This document shows positions 1-6,561 of a DNA stretch of 15,193 bases, piece by piece. Below the pieces are notes generated by a model that was not told the DNA's origin, did not search any database, and was given only the letters and a program-made list of their open reading frames with translations. Position numbers and translations under genes: made by a program. Source of the stretch: Pirellulales bacterium (GTDB lineage: Bacteria > Planctomycetota > Planctomycetia > Pirellulales > Thermoguttaceae); NCBI GenBank assembly GCA_030642635.1, contig DAOWNK010000049.1, positions 1 through 15,193 of the forward strand. The letters run 5' to 3'. How positions within the stretch are numbered: position 1 is the first letter of the stretch; every line of letters begins with the position of its first letter.

Positions 1-1
1 A

Positions 2-544
2 CGATCGCGCGCATTGCTCATTAGACTTATCGAAAAGTACTGTGTTCCTGGCTATCGGCTTTCACTGTTGGAGATTCAGAAACTCGCCTATTTCCTCCAA
101 GAGGCCGGTGAGCCGCTTCGACTAAAGTTCGTTAAACACAGCTACGGACCGTACGCCGACAATCTGAACCACGTCCTGCAACGGATTGAGGGTCACTTCA
201 TTCGGGGATACGGAGATCGGAGCAAGGGGGCAAAGATACACTTGTTGCCGGAGGCGGCGAGACTCGCTCGGGACTTTCTCGTTGGCGATGCCGACGCGGA
301 AACGCGCCTTGAGCGCGTAGATCGTTTGATCGATGGATTCGAGACCCCGTACGGCATGGAACTGTTGGCCACGGTCCATTGGGTGGCCAAGGGCAAGGCT
401 GAAATCGCTCGGGATGATGATGCGATCATTGCCGGTGTGCAGAACTGGAGCACTCGCAAACGTGCTCGATTCAAGCCCGAGCATATTCGGAAAATCGCCA
501 AGAGGCTGCGCGACGAAGGTTGGCTGCCGGCCGGGACCCGATAA
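2..544 (+). CDS. darG: DarG-type antitoxin, C-terminal part (5' end outside window)
   Basis: The frame is open to the left edge, so this is the 3' part of a longer gene; the first in-window start-like codon (TTG at 14) is unlikely to be the real start. The protein reads LLEIQKLAYFLQEAGEPL, then a SYGPYADNLNHVLQRIEGH stretch and ETPYGMELLATVHWV, which I recognise from the C-terminal domain of DarG. In the DarTG system DarT ADP-ribosylates thymidine in DNA; the DarG macrodomain removes the mark and its C-terminal domain binds and inhibits DarT. The macrodomain (normally N-terminal) is not in view, nor is darT, which normally precedes darG. It ends with TAA. A FokI-like nuclease gene follows 52 bp later on the same strand. 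Family recognition is from memory of the conserved sequence; fairly sure. Confidence 0.82.
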   Translation, partial: RSRALLIRLIEKYCVPGYRLSLLEIQKLAYFLQEAGEPLRLKFVKHSYGPYADNLNHVLQRIEGHFIRGYGDRSKGAKIHLLPEAARLARDFLVGDADAETRLERVDRLIDGFETPYGMELLATVHWVAKGKAEIARDDDAIIAGVQNWSTRKRARFKPEHIRKIAKRLRDEGWLPAGTR

Positions 545-562
545 CTGGACTGGTATTCCGGC

Positions 563-580
563 CCTCTTAAGAGGTTAACC
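563..580. promoter_or_regulatory. Overlapping palindromes CCTCTTAAGAGG and GGTTAACC, possible operator
   Basis: In the 52-bp gap between the DarG-like gene and the nuclease gene there is a perfect 12-bp palindrome CCTCTTAAGAGG (563-574) that shares two bases with an 8-bp palindrome GGTTAACC (573-580), directly before the AGGAGG ribosome binding site at 581-586. The location suits an operator or a short mRNA hairpin controlling the nuclease. No regulator is identified, and short palindromes arise by chance, so the role is inference. Confidence 0.3.
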
Positions 581-596
581 AGGAGGATGAGAATCC

Positions 597-1985
597 ATGA
601 GTGTTCTCGATGAACAACAGCGGCAGCGTGCTCTTGAATCGATGCAAGAGTACTTTGCCGCCCCCCCGATGCCCGAAGGCCGGACGCCGGTTGAAGAAGA
701 AGAGGAACTCGATGAAAAGCGTGCTGCCCTCATAGAAAAGGAACTGAAACCGCTGGTTCGATCTTTCCTTGACGGCACCACACCACTGGCCACATTTAAG
801 TCCACCGTCGATGGTAGCAATAAGCACAACCAGTTCTGGGGCTTCAAGGGCATCAAGGGCCAGATGTTCTTCAATATGGTGGTCAACGTTGCTGACAATC
901 CGAATGAGTGTGAGCAGGAGTTGAAAGCAGCGATAGCACTTCCCATAAGCGAGCAAATCGCGTCAAGCCGAATCAAGACTTTCACCAGTTACGTCAAACG
1001 ACTGGGTGAGCAGTGGGTCGATGCCGGCAATACCCGCTACGGTGCCCCGAAAGCCGGCAGTATCCCGTTTTTCCTGTCTTACTTTTGGCAAATCCAGGAC
1101 AGAGATACCTGGCCCATCTATTACACTAACGGCGTCAACACGATGACGGACTTGAACCTCTGGCAACCCTCAGGGGAACTGGCGGAGGACTATCTGGCGT
1201 ACAAACGCATTCATGAGGAACTAGCCAAGCTCTTTGCGGAAGAGGCAGACCGGCCAATCCATCTGTACGATGTTGAGCACATTTTCTGGTTCAAGGGCGG
1301 AAATCCGTACGAGACGGCCAAAACACCAGCCGAAGCTGGCGGTTACGCACGCTCTGACACCGATGCCAGGATAACGCTTGTTGATGAGCACATCAAACGA
1401 TTGCCCGATAGCTACATTCCGCCGATTGTCGGTATCCTTCCGCACATTGCACGACACAAAGCAGGGTTGGATGAAGCAGCCAAACGGTCTGCCACTACTT
1501 TGGACCGGGCCTTCGAGAAGTATATTGACGCCGCCTTCAGGATGCTCGGGTACGAAACAAAGTTACTCGGTCAAGGCAAAGGCCGGGTGCCGGACGGCGT
1601 GGCCTTGGCGTTGAACGACAGCTACGCCATTCTCTGGGATGCCAAGATCCGGACAAACGGCTATAGCATGGGGACGGATGACCGAACCATTCGTGAGTAC
1701 GTCACCACTCAAAGTCGCGAATTGAAGCGACGCTGGTCCCTTCGCAACATTTACTATGCGATCGTTTCCAGCACCTTTGTCGACGATTTCGATGACACGA
1801 TTCATTCCATCAAGATGGAAACCAACGTGAGCGAAGTGACGCTGATAGAAGCCGAAGCGTTGGTCGGCATGGTCAACGCCAAGTTGCGGTCGCCGTTGCA
1901 GATCACCCTGGGGCCTGATGGGATGCAGCGACTGTTTGTAAGCGGCATACTCAGTGCCGATATTGTGCGAGAGCAGTTGGTATGA
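597..1985 (+). CDS. FokI-like nuclease-domain protein (PD-D/ExK), restriction or defence effector
   Basis: The start is ATG with a strong AGGAGG 10 bases upstream. Residues ~315-462 resemble the FokI cleavage domain along its length: a GYETKLLGQGKG-like lead, PD at 332-333, DAK at 348-350 (equivalent to FokI D450, D467 and K469), then NGY, a helix ending REYV, a LFVSG-like strand and a final helix. E307 in the preceding helix fits the usual nuclease core. Residues 1-50 are charged (EEEEELDEKR at 33-42). Residues ~75-235 form a different domain (FWGFKGIKG, IPFFLSYFWQIQDRDTWPIYYTN, IFWFKGGNPY) that I cannot name with confidence; it is reminiscent of N-terminal sensor modules of modification-dependent restriction proteins. 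No DNA methyltransferase lies downstream. With DarG adjacent, a phage-defence role is inferred; target and partner are unknown. Confidence 0.78.
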   Translation: MSVLDEQQRQRALESMQEYFAAPPMPEGRTPVEEEEELDEKRAALIEKELKPLVRSFLDGTTPLATFKSTVDGSNKHNQFWGFKGIKGQMFFNMVVNVADNPNECEQELKAAIALPISEQIASSRIKTFTSYVKRLGEQWVDAGNTRYGAPKAGSIPFFLSYFWQIQDRDTWPIYYTNGVNTMTDLNLWQPSGELAEDYLAYKRIHEELAKLFAEEADRPIHLYDVEHIFWFKGGNPYETAKTPAEAGGYARSDTDARITLVDEHIKRLPDSYIPPIVGILPHIARHKAGLDEAAKRSATTLDRAFEKYIDAAFRMLGYETKLLGQGKGRVPDGVALALNDSYAILWDAKIRTNGYSMGTDDRTIREYVTTQSRELKRRWSLRNIYYAIVSSTFVDDFDDTIHSIKMETNVSEVTLIEAEALVGMVNAKLRSPLQITLGPDGMQRLFVSGILSADIVREQLV

Positions 1986-2303
1986 TCATAAATTCCGGGG
2001 ACACAATACTGATTTTTCTTGACGCCTTTCGGGTTGTCGGCATAAGAACGTGTTTTGAAATGGGTGCCACTGCTGGCTTGTCCAGCAGTGCGAAATGGAT
2101 ATTCCCGAAAAACACTGCTGGACAAGCCAGCAGTGGCACCCATTGGAGGCCGATAAGCCATTTCAAAACACGTTCTAAGGGCGGCATGGCAAGACTGGCC
2201 AGTGTGGTGGTTCTGGTCAGTTATCAGCTTTCAGTCTCTGAAAACAGCGTTTTCTGCGGGGCTTCGAGTTGATAGCTGACCGCTGACCGCCGACTGCCCA
2301 CTA
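1986..2303. other. Gene-free stretch with repeats
   Basis: This 318-bp stretch holds no convincing gene. It contains an ATTCCGGGGACACAATACT-type sequence (1992-2010) that I associate with widely dispersed bacterial repeats, then the nested palindrome at 2045-2176, then AT-rich scraps of the TTATCAGCTTTCAGT / TTGATAGCTGACCGCTGACC type (2220-2290) related to the one at 10779-10812. Open frames across it are products of the palindromes. Confidence 0.6.
2045..2176. repeat. Large nested inverted repeat (19-bp outer, 30-bp inner arms)
   Basis: The outer arms 2045-2063 and 2158-2176 are a perfect 19-bp inverted repeat (AGAACGTGTTTTGAAATGG and its complement). The inner arms 2061-2090 and 2113-2142 are a perfect 30-bp inverted repeat around the core TGCCACTGCTGGCTTGTCC. 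Each inner arm is itself a small hairpin (CTGCTGG / CCAGCAG). The whole could fold as a long stem or cruciform. No transposase is present, so it looks like a non-autonomous palindromic repeat or MITE-like element; it also sits where the nuclease transcript would end. Confidence 0.85.
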
Positions 2304-2852
2304 CTACGGCTCGAATATCTCCGCCACCGGCACGTGGAAGCCGGGAACAACCTCGCCGCCGGTTAGCTCGTCGGAGGCGCCAAGCGTAGTGGTGTGGTTT
2401 CGCTCGTCGTACACCGAGACCGTTTTTCTGTCCGGATCGATTACCCAAACCGCGCGGCAGCCCGCCTCGAGCCAATTTTGCACCTTGGCAAGCACCGCTG
2501 AGGCACGGTCGGTCGGCGAGAGCACCTCGACGGCCAGGTCCGGCGCGCCCTGGAAGAAACCCTGCACCGGCCTGGGCGGAACCCGCTCGGTACAGATGAA
2601 CCCAACGTCCGGTGCACGGACGGTATCAGGATCGCGGGCGATATAGAATCCGGTTTCCGCACCGGTCACCATGCCCAAGGCGTTTTCCTTTACAAAGTCA
2701 CTAAGCGAAGCACCGATATTCATGGCAATCCAGCCATGCTCGAACCCGGCAGGCGACATCATGACCAATTCTCCATAGAGCAACTCACAGCGTCCCAGAT
2801 CGGGCGTCTGGAGCAGTTGTTCGGCAGTCGTGATTTGTTGTGTTACGGACAT
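2304..2852 (-). CDS. Uma2 family protein (DUF820, PD-(D/E)xK-like fold)
   Basis: A 182-aa protein from ATG at 2852; an upstream TTG at 2861 would add three residues but is less likely. It has the Uma2 pattern: ELLYGELVMMSPAG (23-36), RAPDVGFI (79-86), PDLAVEVLSPTDR (104-116), then LAKVQNWLEAGCRAVWVIDP (121-140). D82 and E109 are the likely metal ligands of the restriction-endonuclease-like fold. Uma2 proteins are abundant in cyanobacteria and planctomycetes; their biological role is largely unknown and they often occur singly, as here. It diverges from the PEBP-like gene with only 65 bp between starts. No clear ribosome binding site is seen, and a TATACTATAAAT box lies 8-20 bases before the ATG, so the mRNA may be nearly leaderless. 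Confidence 0.85.
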   Translation of the reverse strand: MSVTQQITTAEQLLQTPDLGRCELLYGELVMMSPAGFEHGWIAMNIGASLSDFVKENALGMVTGAETGFYIARDPDTVRAPDVGFICTERVPPRPVQGFFQGAPDLAVEVLSPTDRASAVLAKVQNWLEAGCRAVWVIDPDRKTVSVYDERNHTTTLGASDELTGGEVVPGFHVPVAEIFEP

Positions 2853-2860
2853 GGCTGGCA

Positions 2861-2883
2861 ATTTATAGTATATGTGCTACAAT
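2861..2883. promoter_or_regulatory. Candidate divergent promoter boxes
   Basis: On the plus strand, TGCTACAAT (2875-2883) has the form of an extended -10 box and would start transcription about 30 bases before the PEBP-like gene. On the minus strand, TATACTATAAAT (2872-2861) could serve the Uma2 gene with a very short leader. No good -35 hexamers are evident. These are pattern matches only. Confidence 0.3.
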
Positions 2884-2917
2884 AACGGCAGTCAATGGTT
2901 TAACGGGAGAGAAACCC

Positions 2918-3400
2918 ATGCAAATCGAACTGACCAGCACTGCATTTGCCCAGGGAGAGCCGATCCCCAAAAAATACACCGGGGAGGGCGACGACGTCTC
3001 GCCGCCGATTGCCTGGTCCGGGCTGCCGGAAGGGGCCAAGGAGTTGATCCTGATCTGCGACGATCCGGACGCGCCCAGTGCGGAACCTTGGGTGCACTGG
3101 GTCATCTACAAGATACCCGTCGGCACAACCGGGGTGCCGGAAGGGATTCCTCCAAAACCTCGGTTGAAGACGCCGCCCGGCGCATTCCAAGGAAAGAACT
3201 CGTGGCCGTCGGGCCAAACGATCGGTTACCGCGGCCCCATGCCGCCGCCGGGCGACGGGCCGCATCGCTACTACTTCACCCTGTACGCCTTGGAGGCCCG
3301 CCTGCCGGTAGAGTCTGGCCTGAGTAAAAACACGTTGATGCAGGAAATCAAGGACCACGTGCTGGCGGAAGGCCAATTGATTGGCACGTACGAGAGGTGA
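2918..3400 (+). CDS. YbhB/YbcL family Raf kinase inhibitor-like protein (PEBP superfamily)
   Basis: A 160-aa protein starting at ATG 2918, preceded by GGGAGAG at a proper distance; the frame extends 26 codons further upstream but that part is not PEBP-like. PEBP signatures are complete: Y20-TGEGDDVSPP (20-30), CDDPDAP (47-53), WVHWVIY (58-64), and GYRGPMPPPGDGPHRYYF (103-120), which shape the anion-binding pocket. Length is normal for bacterial YbhB-like proteins, which are soluble. It has no signal peptide, so it is likely cytoplasmic. The biochemical role of the bacterial family is not well defined. The DUF434 gene starts four bases after its stop, so the two are probably co-transcribed. 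Confidence 0.93.
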   Translation: MQIELTSTAFAQGEPIPKKYTGEGDDVSPPIAWSGLPEGAKELILICDDPDAPSAEPWVHWVIYKIPVGTTGVPEGIPPKPRLKTPPGAFQGKNSWPSGQTIGYRGPMPPPGDGPHRYYFTLYALEARLPVESGLSKNTLMQEIKDHVLAEGQLIGTYER

Positions 3401-3404
3401 AAAG

Positions 3405-4118
3405 GTGGGCGACAGCAGAACCCACCGCGGGCCGCATCCCGACGACGACCGGCTGTTCGCCCCGCAGGTCGCCCCGCTGTTGCGCCAGGCCGCCGCCGAT
3501 CTGTGCTGGCTGCTCTCGCGTGGGTATACTCGAAAATCCGCCTTGAAACTCGTCGGTGATCGCTACGATCTGCTCGCCCGGCAGCGAGTTGCCGTAAGCC
3601 GGTGCACCTGCTCGGACGACGAGACAGTGCAAAGAAAGGCTCGTCAGGCACCACCCGCCGATCTTAACGGCCGGGCGCTGTGGCTGGACGGCTACAACGT
3701 GCTGACCACCGTCGAGGCCGCGCTGGCCGGCGGTGTGATACTGTACGGTCGCGACGGCACGTATCGCGACATGGCAAGCATGCACGGCACATATCGCAAG
3801 GTTGCGGAAACCCCCCCTGCCCTGGAGTTGCTCGGAGAGGTAATCGCATCGCTCGGTGTGGCCGAGTCGCGCTGGTATCTCGACCGCCCGGTGAGCAACA
3901 GCGGCCGGTTGAAGTCGATCATGGAAGAGGTGGCCGCCGCACACGATTGGCAATGGACCGTTCAGTTAGTGCAGAATCCCGACACAGTGCTTTCCGAAAC
4001 CGAGCAGATCGTCGCCACCGCCGACAGTGTGATACTGGACCGCTGCGCGGCATGGTTCAACCTTGCCCGGGCAACGATCGACCGCCACGTGCTGGCGGCG
4101 CGGGTGTTGGAGTTGTGA
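3405..4118 (+). CDS. DUF434 domain protein with PIN-like (DUF5616-type) C-terminal region
   Basis: GTG at 3405 is preferred: GAGAGGTG lies just upstream, straddling the stop of the preceding gene. A TTG at 3381 in the same frame would overlap that gene. Residues ~22-72 match DUF434 (AADLCWLLSRGYTRKSALKL then VGDRYDL, RQRVAVSRCTCSD). Residues ~90-225 contain WLDGYNVLTTVEAALAGG, RDGTYRDM, WYLDRPVSNSGRLK, NPDTVL and ATADSVILDRC, a conserved acidic pattern (D95, D160, D207, D212) like PIN-type nucleases. DUF434 proteins occur in archaea and diverse bacteria without a settled function; RNA or nucleotide processing is a guess from the fold. A perfect 12-bp GC palindrome, AGCCCGCGGGCT, lies at 4137-4148 downstream but has no clear T-run. 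Confidence 0.82.
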   Translation: MGDSRTHRGPHPDDDRLFAPQVAPLLRQAAADLCWLLSRGYTRKSALKLVGDRYDLLARQRVAVSRCTCSDDETVQRKARQAPPADLNGRALWLDGYNVLTTVEAALAGGVILYGRDGTYRDMASMHGTYRKVAETPPALELLGEVIASLGVAESRWYLDRPVSNSGRLKSIMEEVAAAHDWQWTVQLVQNPDTVLSETEQIVATADSVILDRCAAWFNLARATIDRHVLAARVLEL

Positions 4119-4213
4119 ATGTTGCCTATAGACCGCAGCCCGCGGGCTTGACCAGGTTCTTTCCGTCGCTGTAGAATTACAGTAATCATTATCGAGATAG
4201 GAGGAACGCAGAT

Positions 4214-4576
4214 ATGGGTATGACGCACGTGACAGTTGCCGTCCGCAATCCTGCGGCTCCGGAGCGGTCGTGGGAAGGTCTTTTCCTTGTCGACACTGGC
4301 GCGGTAGACTCGCTTGTTCCCGGTAAGTCGCTGAGGGAAATCGGATTGGCGCCCAAGGCCAAGCGGATGTACGAGCTTGCAGACGGGTCGAAAGTCAAGA
4401 TGGACATCACCGTCGGAGAGCTGGAATTCATGGGCGAGCTTGTCGGCTCGACAATCATATTCGGAGCGGACGACACCGAACCAATTCTCGGTGTCACCGC
4501 CTTGGAGTCTGTGGGGATAGAGGTCGATCCTCGGACCCAACAGTTGAAGCGACTCCCCGCCACTCGACTCAAATAG
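4214..4576 (+). CDS. Retropepsin-like (clan AA) aspartic protease
   Basis: ATG at 4214 follows a good GGAGGA by 8 bases. The 120-aa chain has one aspartic-protease half: FLVDTGAVDSLVP (24-36) with D27-T-G the catalytic triad, and ILGVTALESVGIEVDP (91-106) equivalent to the retropepsin hydrophobic-hydrophobic-Gly motif. Such a single-domain enzyme should work as a homodimer. No signal peptide or membrane segment is seen, so it is likely cytosolic. Bacterial stand-alone clan AA proteases of this size are common in cyanobacteria and planctomycetes, and their substrates are generally unknown. The next small gene starts 13 bp after its stop, giving a compact two-gene unit. Confidence 0.87.
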   Translation: MGMTHVTVAVRNPAAPERSWEGLFLVDTGAVDSLVPGKSLREIGLAPKAKRMYELADGSKVKMDITVGELEFMGELVGSTIIFGADDTEPILGVTALESVGIEVDPRTQQLKRLPATRLK

Positions 4577-4589
4577 GTGATTACCGATA

Positions 4590-4856
4590 ATGAGTAAAAA
4601 AATGAAAACGACACCAACGTCTAATGAAGCTCTGCCACCGGAAGTTCCCGTTCCACAGACGGTATTGAAGTACGAGGCTGAAGTTCACCAGGGCGGCCGA
4701 GTAGAACTGACTGTGCCGTTTTCGCCCGGTGCGAGAGTTGCCGTGTTCGTGATTGAGGAATCGTTCGAAGCCACGCACGATTTAGTATCTGCGGCACAAA
4801 GCAGCCTCGACTTCTGGGACAATTCTTACGACGACGAGGACTGGAATAAAGTCTGA
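4590..4856 (+). CDS. Small acidic-tailed protein paired with the aspartic protease, antitoxin-like
   Basis: An 88-aa protein. The first ATG (4590) is taken, with AGGTGA about 10 bases upstream; ATG at 4602 is possible. Residues 25-56 (VLKYEAEVHQGGRVELTVPF, SPGARVAVFVIEE) suggest a short beta-rich domain like those at the N-termini of small antitoxins. The C-terminus (SLDFWDNSYDDEDWNKV) is acidic and aromatic, resembling the disordered toxin-binding tails of antitoxin-type proteins. I do not recognise a named family. Its tight linkage to the retropepsin gene suggests a functional pair, perhaps as substrate, regulator or targeting partner. The antitoxin likeness is an impression from composition and layout. 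Confidence 0.6.
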   Translation: MSKKMKTTPTSNEALPPEVPVPQTVLKYEAEVHQGGRVELTVPFSPGARVAVFVIEESFEATHDLVSAAQSSLDFWDNSYDDEDWNKV

Positions 4857-4974
4857 TTGCAGAACAGATATAATCTCGACAACAAATAAGAAACCCAGTA
4901 TCGACGCCTTGGACGCAGTGCACAGCCATGTGATATACGTAGTCGTAGCCCTGTGGTTGCCGGGCGCCAGAGTG

Positions 4975-5547
4975 CTATTGCTGCGACTTCGCTTTCAACT
5001 GCCGATCGACGATCTCCTCAACTGCTTCGAACGGAAGGTCTTCCGGTTGGGATTCAAGCTCGTCGGCAATTTCGCTGAAGGTGTTTTGCACGCTCGCATC
5101 CGTCAATCTAGTGGAAACGCCGCTTTTTGTGAGTGAAGGCGTGCGTACGGCCTCTTCCGCCCAAACACGGATATCAGGTGTCCATGCGCCGATTCGCACG
5201 CCGGCATACAAGAGCCACGTTTGCCGCTTCGAGCAACCGCCTGCAAGGCACGCGACGTAGAACATACGATCTGCGTCCTTGCGAGAGACATCGGGATCCT
5301 CGCATGCGATATCATGAACAATCGATGCCCGTCGATACTCGCCAATGTACGGAGACCCGACGACAGACCAAAGCGGTGCAGGAATGCTCGCGCCGTCGAT
5401 GACGCTTCCCGACGGCGCGCACCATCTCCTACCGGTCGAATCGTCGTACCAGAAGTCTTCGAGCAATTTCATCCGTCGATCGGCGTCAGTTTCGTTGAGC
5501 CATTCCGTCTTGGGATGCCCTGAGAAACACCCATATTCGTTTGACAT
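4975..5547 (-). CDS. DUF1353 domain-containing protein
   Basis: ATG at 5547 is chosen because GGAGAA lies 6-7 bases upstream; the frame is open 48 codons further but those residues look non-coding. The 190-aa protein carries the DUF1353 pattern: FWYDDSTGRRWCAPSGSVID (32-51), GASIPAPLW (52-60), GSPYIGEYRRASIVHD (65-80) with the conserved H78-D79, DADRMFYVACLAGG (91-104) and LLYAGVRIGAW (112-122). DUF1353 occurs in phage and bacterial genomes and has no firm function; the conserved D, H and D residues suggest a hydrolase-like site. The last ~45 residues are an acidic extension. It stands alone, 198 bp from the next minus-strand gene. Confidence 0.82.
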   Translation of the reverse strand: MSNEYGCFSGHPKTEWLNETDADRRMKLLEDFWYDDSTGRRWCAPSGSVIDGASIPAPLWSVVGSPYIGEYRRASIVHDIACEDPDVSRKDADRMFYVACLAGGCSKRQTWLLYAGVRIGAWTPDIRVWAEEAVRTPSLTKSGVSTRLTDASVQNTFSEIADELESQPEDLPFEAVEEIVDRQLKAKSQQ

Positions 5548-5745
5548 GCTCGGTTCTCCAGTGAACGTGGAAGATGAAAGTGGTAAAGTTGTGTTTTTCT
5601 GCGTTGTCCGGTGCCGTTGACTGCTTGTCCACCAGTTCTGGGCTATCGCAAAGTGCGACATCACAAGCGAGACCAAATGAGGGACAGTCAACTATCTTCC
5701 ATTCCAATCTCGTGCATCCGATTGATCGTGTCTGCACCTCTTCAC

Positions 5746-6546
5746 CTAATGTGCCTCTTGCTCTACTTCGGACGCAAACTCCTGAATCTCATCTTTTTGC
5801 ACGTTTTTCACACTGTAATCATCCAACAGTTCACCTACATGATCCGAAATAACTGATCCATCACCATTGCGGCTGAACAAAGACACAACAATGAGCTTCT
5901 TACGCTCGCCAGCCTGATGGTGTCGTTGCAGCAAATCACCTTCCATGGCGAGCCGCATTGCGGTCTCCATTGCTGCATTTTCCTTCGCGGGAAACCTCTG
6001 CGGCTTTACGAGATTCAAAACGCCATTCTGGTACGCATACGGAATACGTAATGACCGACCCAACACAGGCACATCCACACGCAAGTCCAATTGCGCACGT
6101 CCTTCCCGGTGCAAGCGTTGGAAAACATCATCGAGTTCGGGCGTCAACGATTCGGCCGGTTACGAACGAGTTCGGCCGCCAAAGAATTCGGCAAAAAGAT
6201 TGTCGAGGTCCTCGGACGGGTCGAACACCTTGATGGGCCGAGGAGTTGTAAGCTTCAAGTTGTTTCCGCGCGTGTCCACAAACTTCCGCAAGTCCTCGTG
6301 GGTTTTGAACGAAGCACGGTCCACCTCAAGGCGGTGCTCAATGGCCTGTTTGGCCAAGTTCAAGGCGGGTTTGTCAAGCTCCCCGCTGCCAACCAGCTTC
6401 TTAGCACGTTGATTGCCGGCCGACGTGCGGGCGGCAATGAAGTCTGCATCGGGACAGAGCAGGACAACGCCCACGTTGACTGCCTCAAGACGCGATGGGT
6501 CGGGGCAGAACTGAATAAGGCTGTAGTAACCTCGTTTGTATTTCAT
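5746..6546 (-). pseudogene. DUF3037 protein gene interrupted by an in-frame TAA
   Basis: The first segment (6546-6160, 128 aa) starts MKYKRGYYSLIQFCPDPSRL and runs to LTTPRPIKVFDPSEDLDNL then FAEFFGGRTRS, the DUF3037 N-terminal part. A TAA at 6162-6160 stops it. The same frame stays open after the stop for 137 codons and supplies the missing C-terminal half, including LRIPYAYQNGVLNLVKPQRF. Restoring the stop codon gives about 266 residues, which fits the family, so this is a single nonsense change and not a frameshift. The ribosome binding site GGGAGAG directly follows the stop of the HipA-like kinase gene, showing an operon of the two. A TTG at 6147 could restart the second half but lacks an evident ribosome binding site. 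True mutation or sequence error cannot be told apart here. Confidence 0.75.
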
Positions 6547-6561
6547 GTTTTTTGCTCTCCC

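Noticed and set aside
1982..2272. 96-aa open frame across the nested palindrome
   Set aside because: Its sequence is dictated by the inverted repeat arms, read once in each direction; no ribosome binding site or family similarity.
4137..4148. AGCCCGCGGGCT palindrome as a rho-independent terminator for the DUF434 gene
   Set aside because: No loop bases to speak of and no T-run follows; only a short GC palindrome.
4909..5136. 75-aa plus-strand frame opposite the end of the DUF1353 gene
   Set aside because: Antisense to a recognisable protein and without a ribosome binding site.
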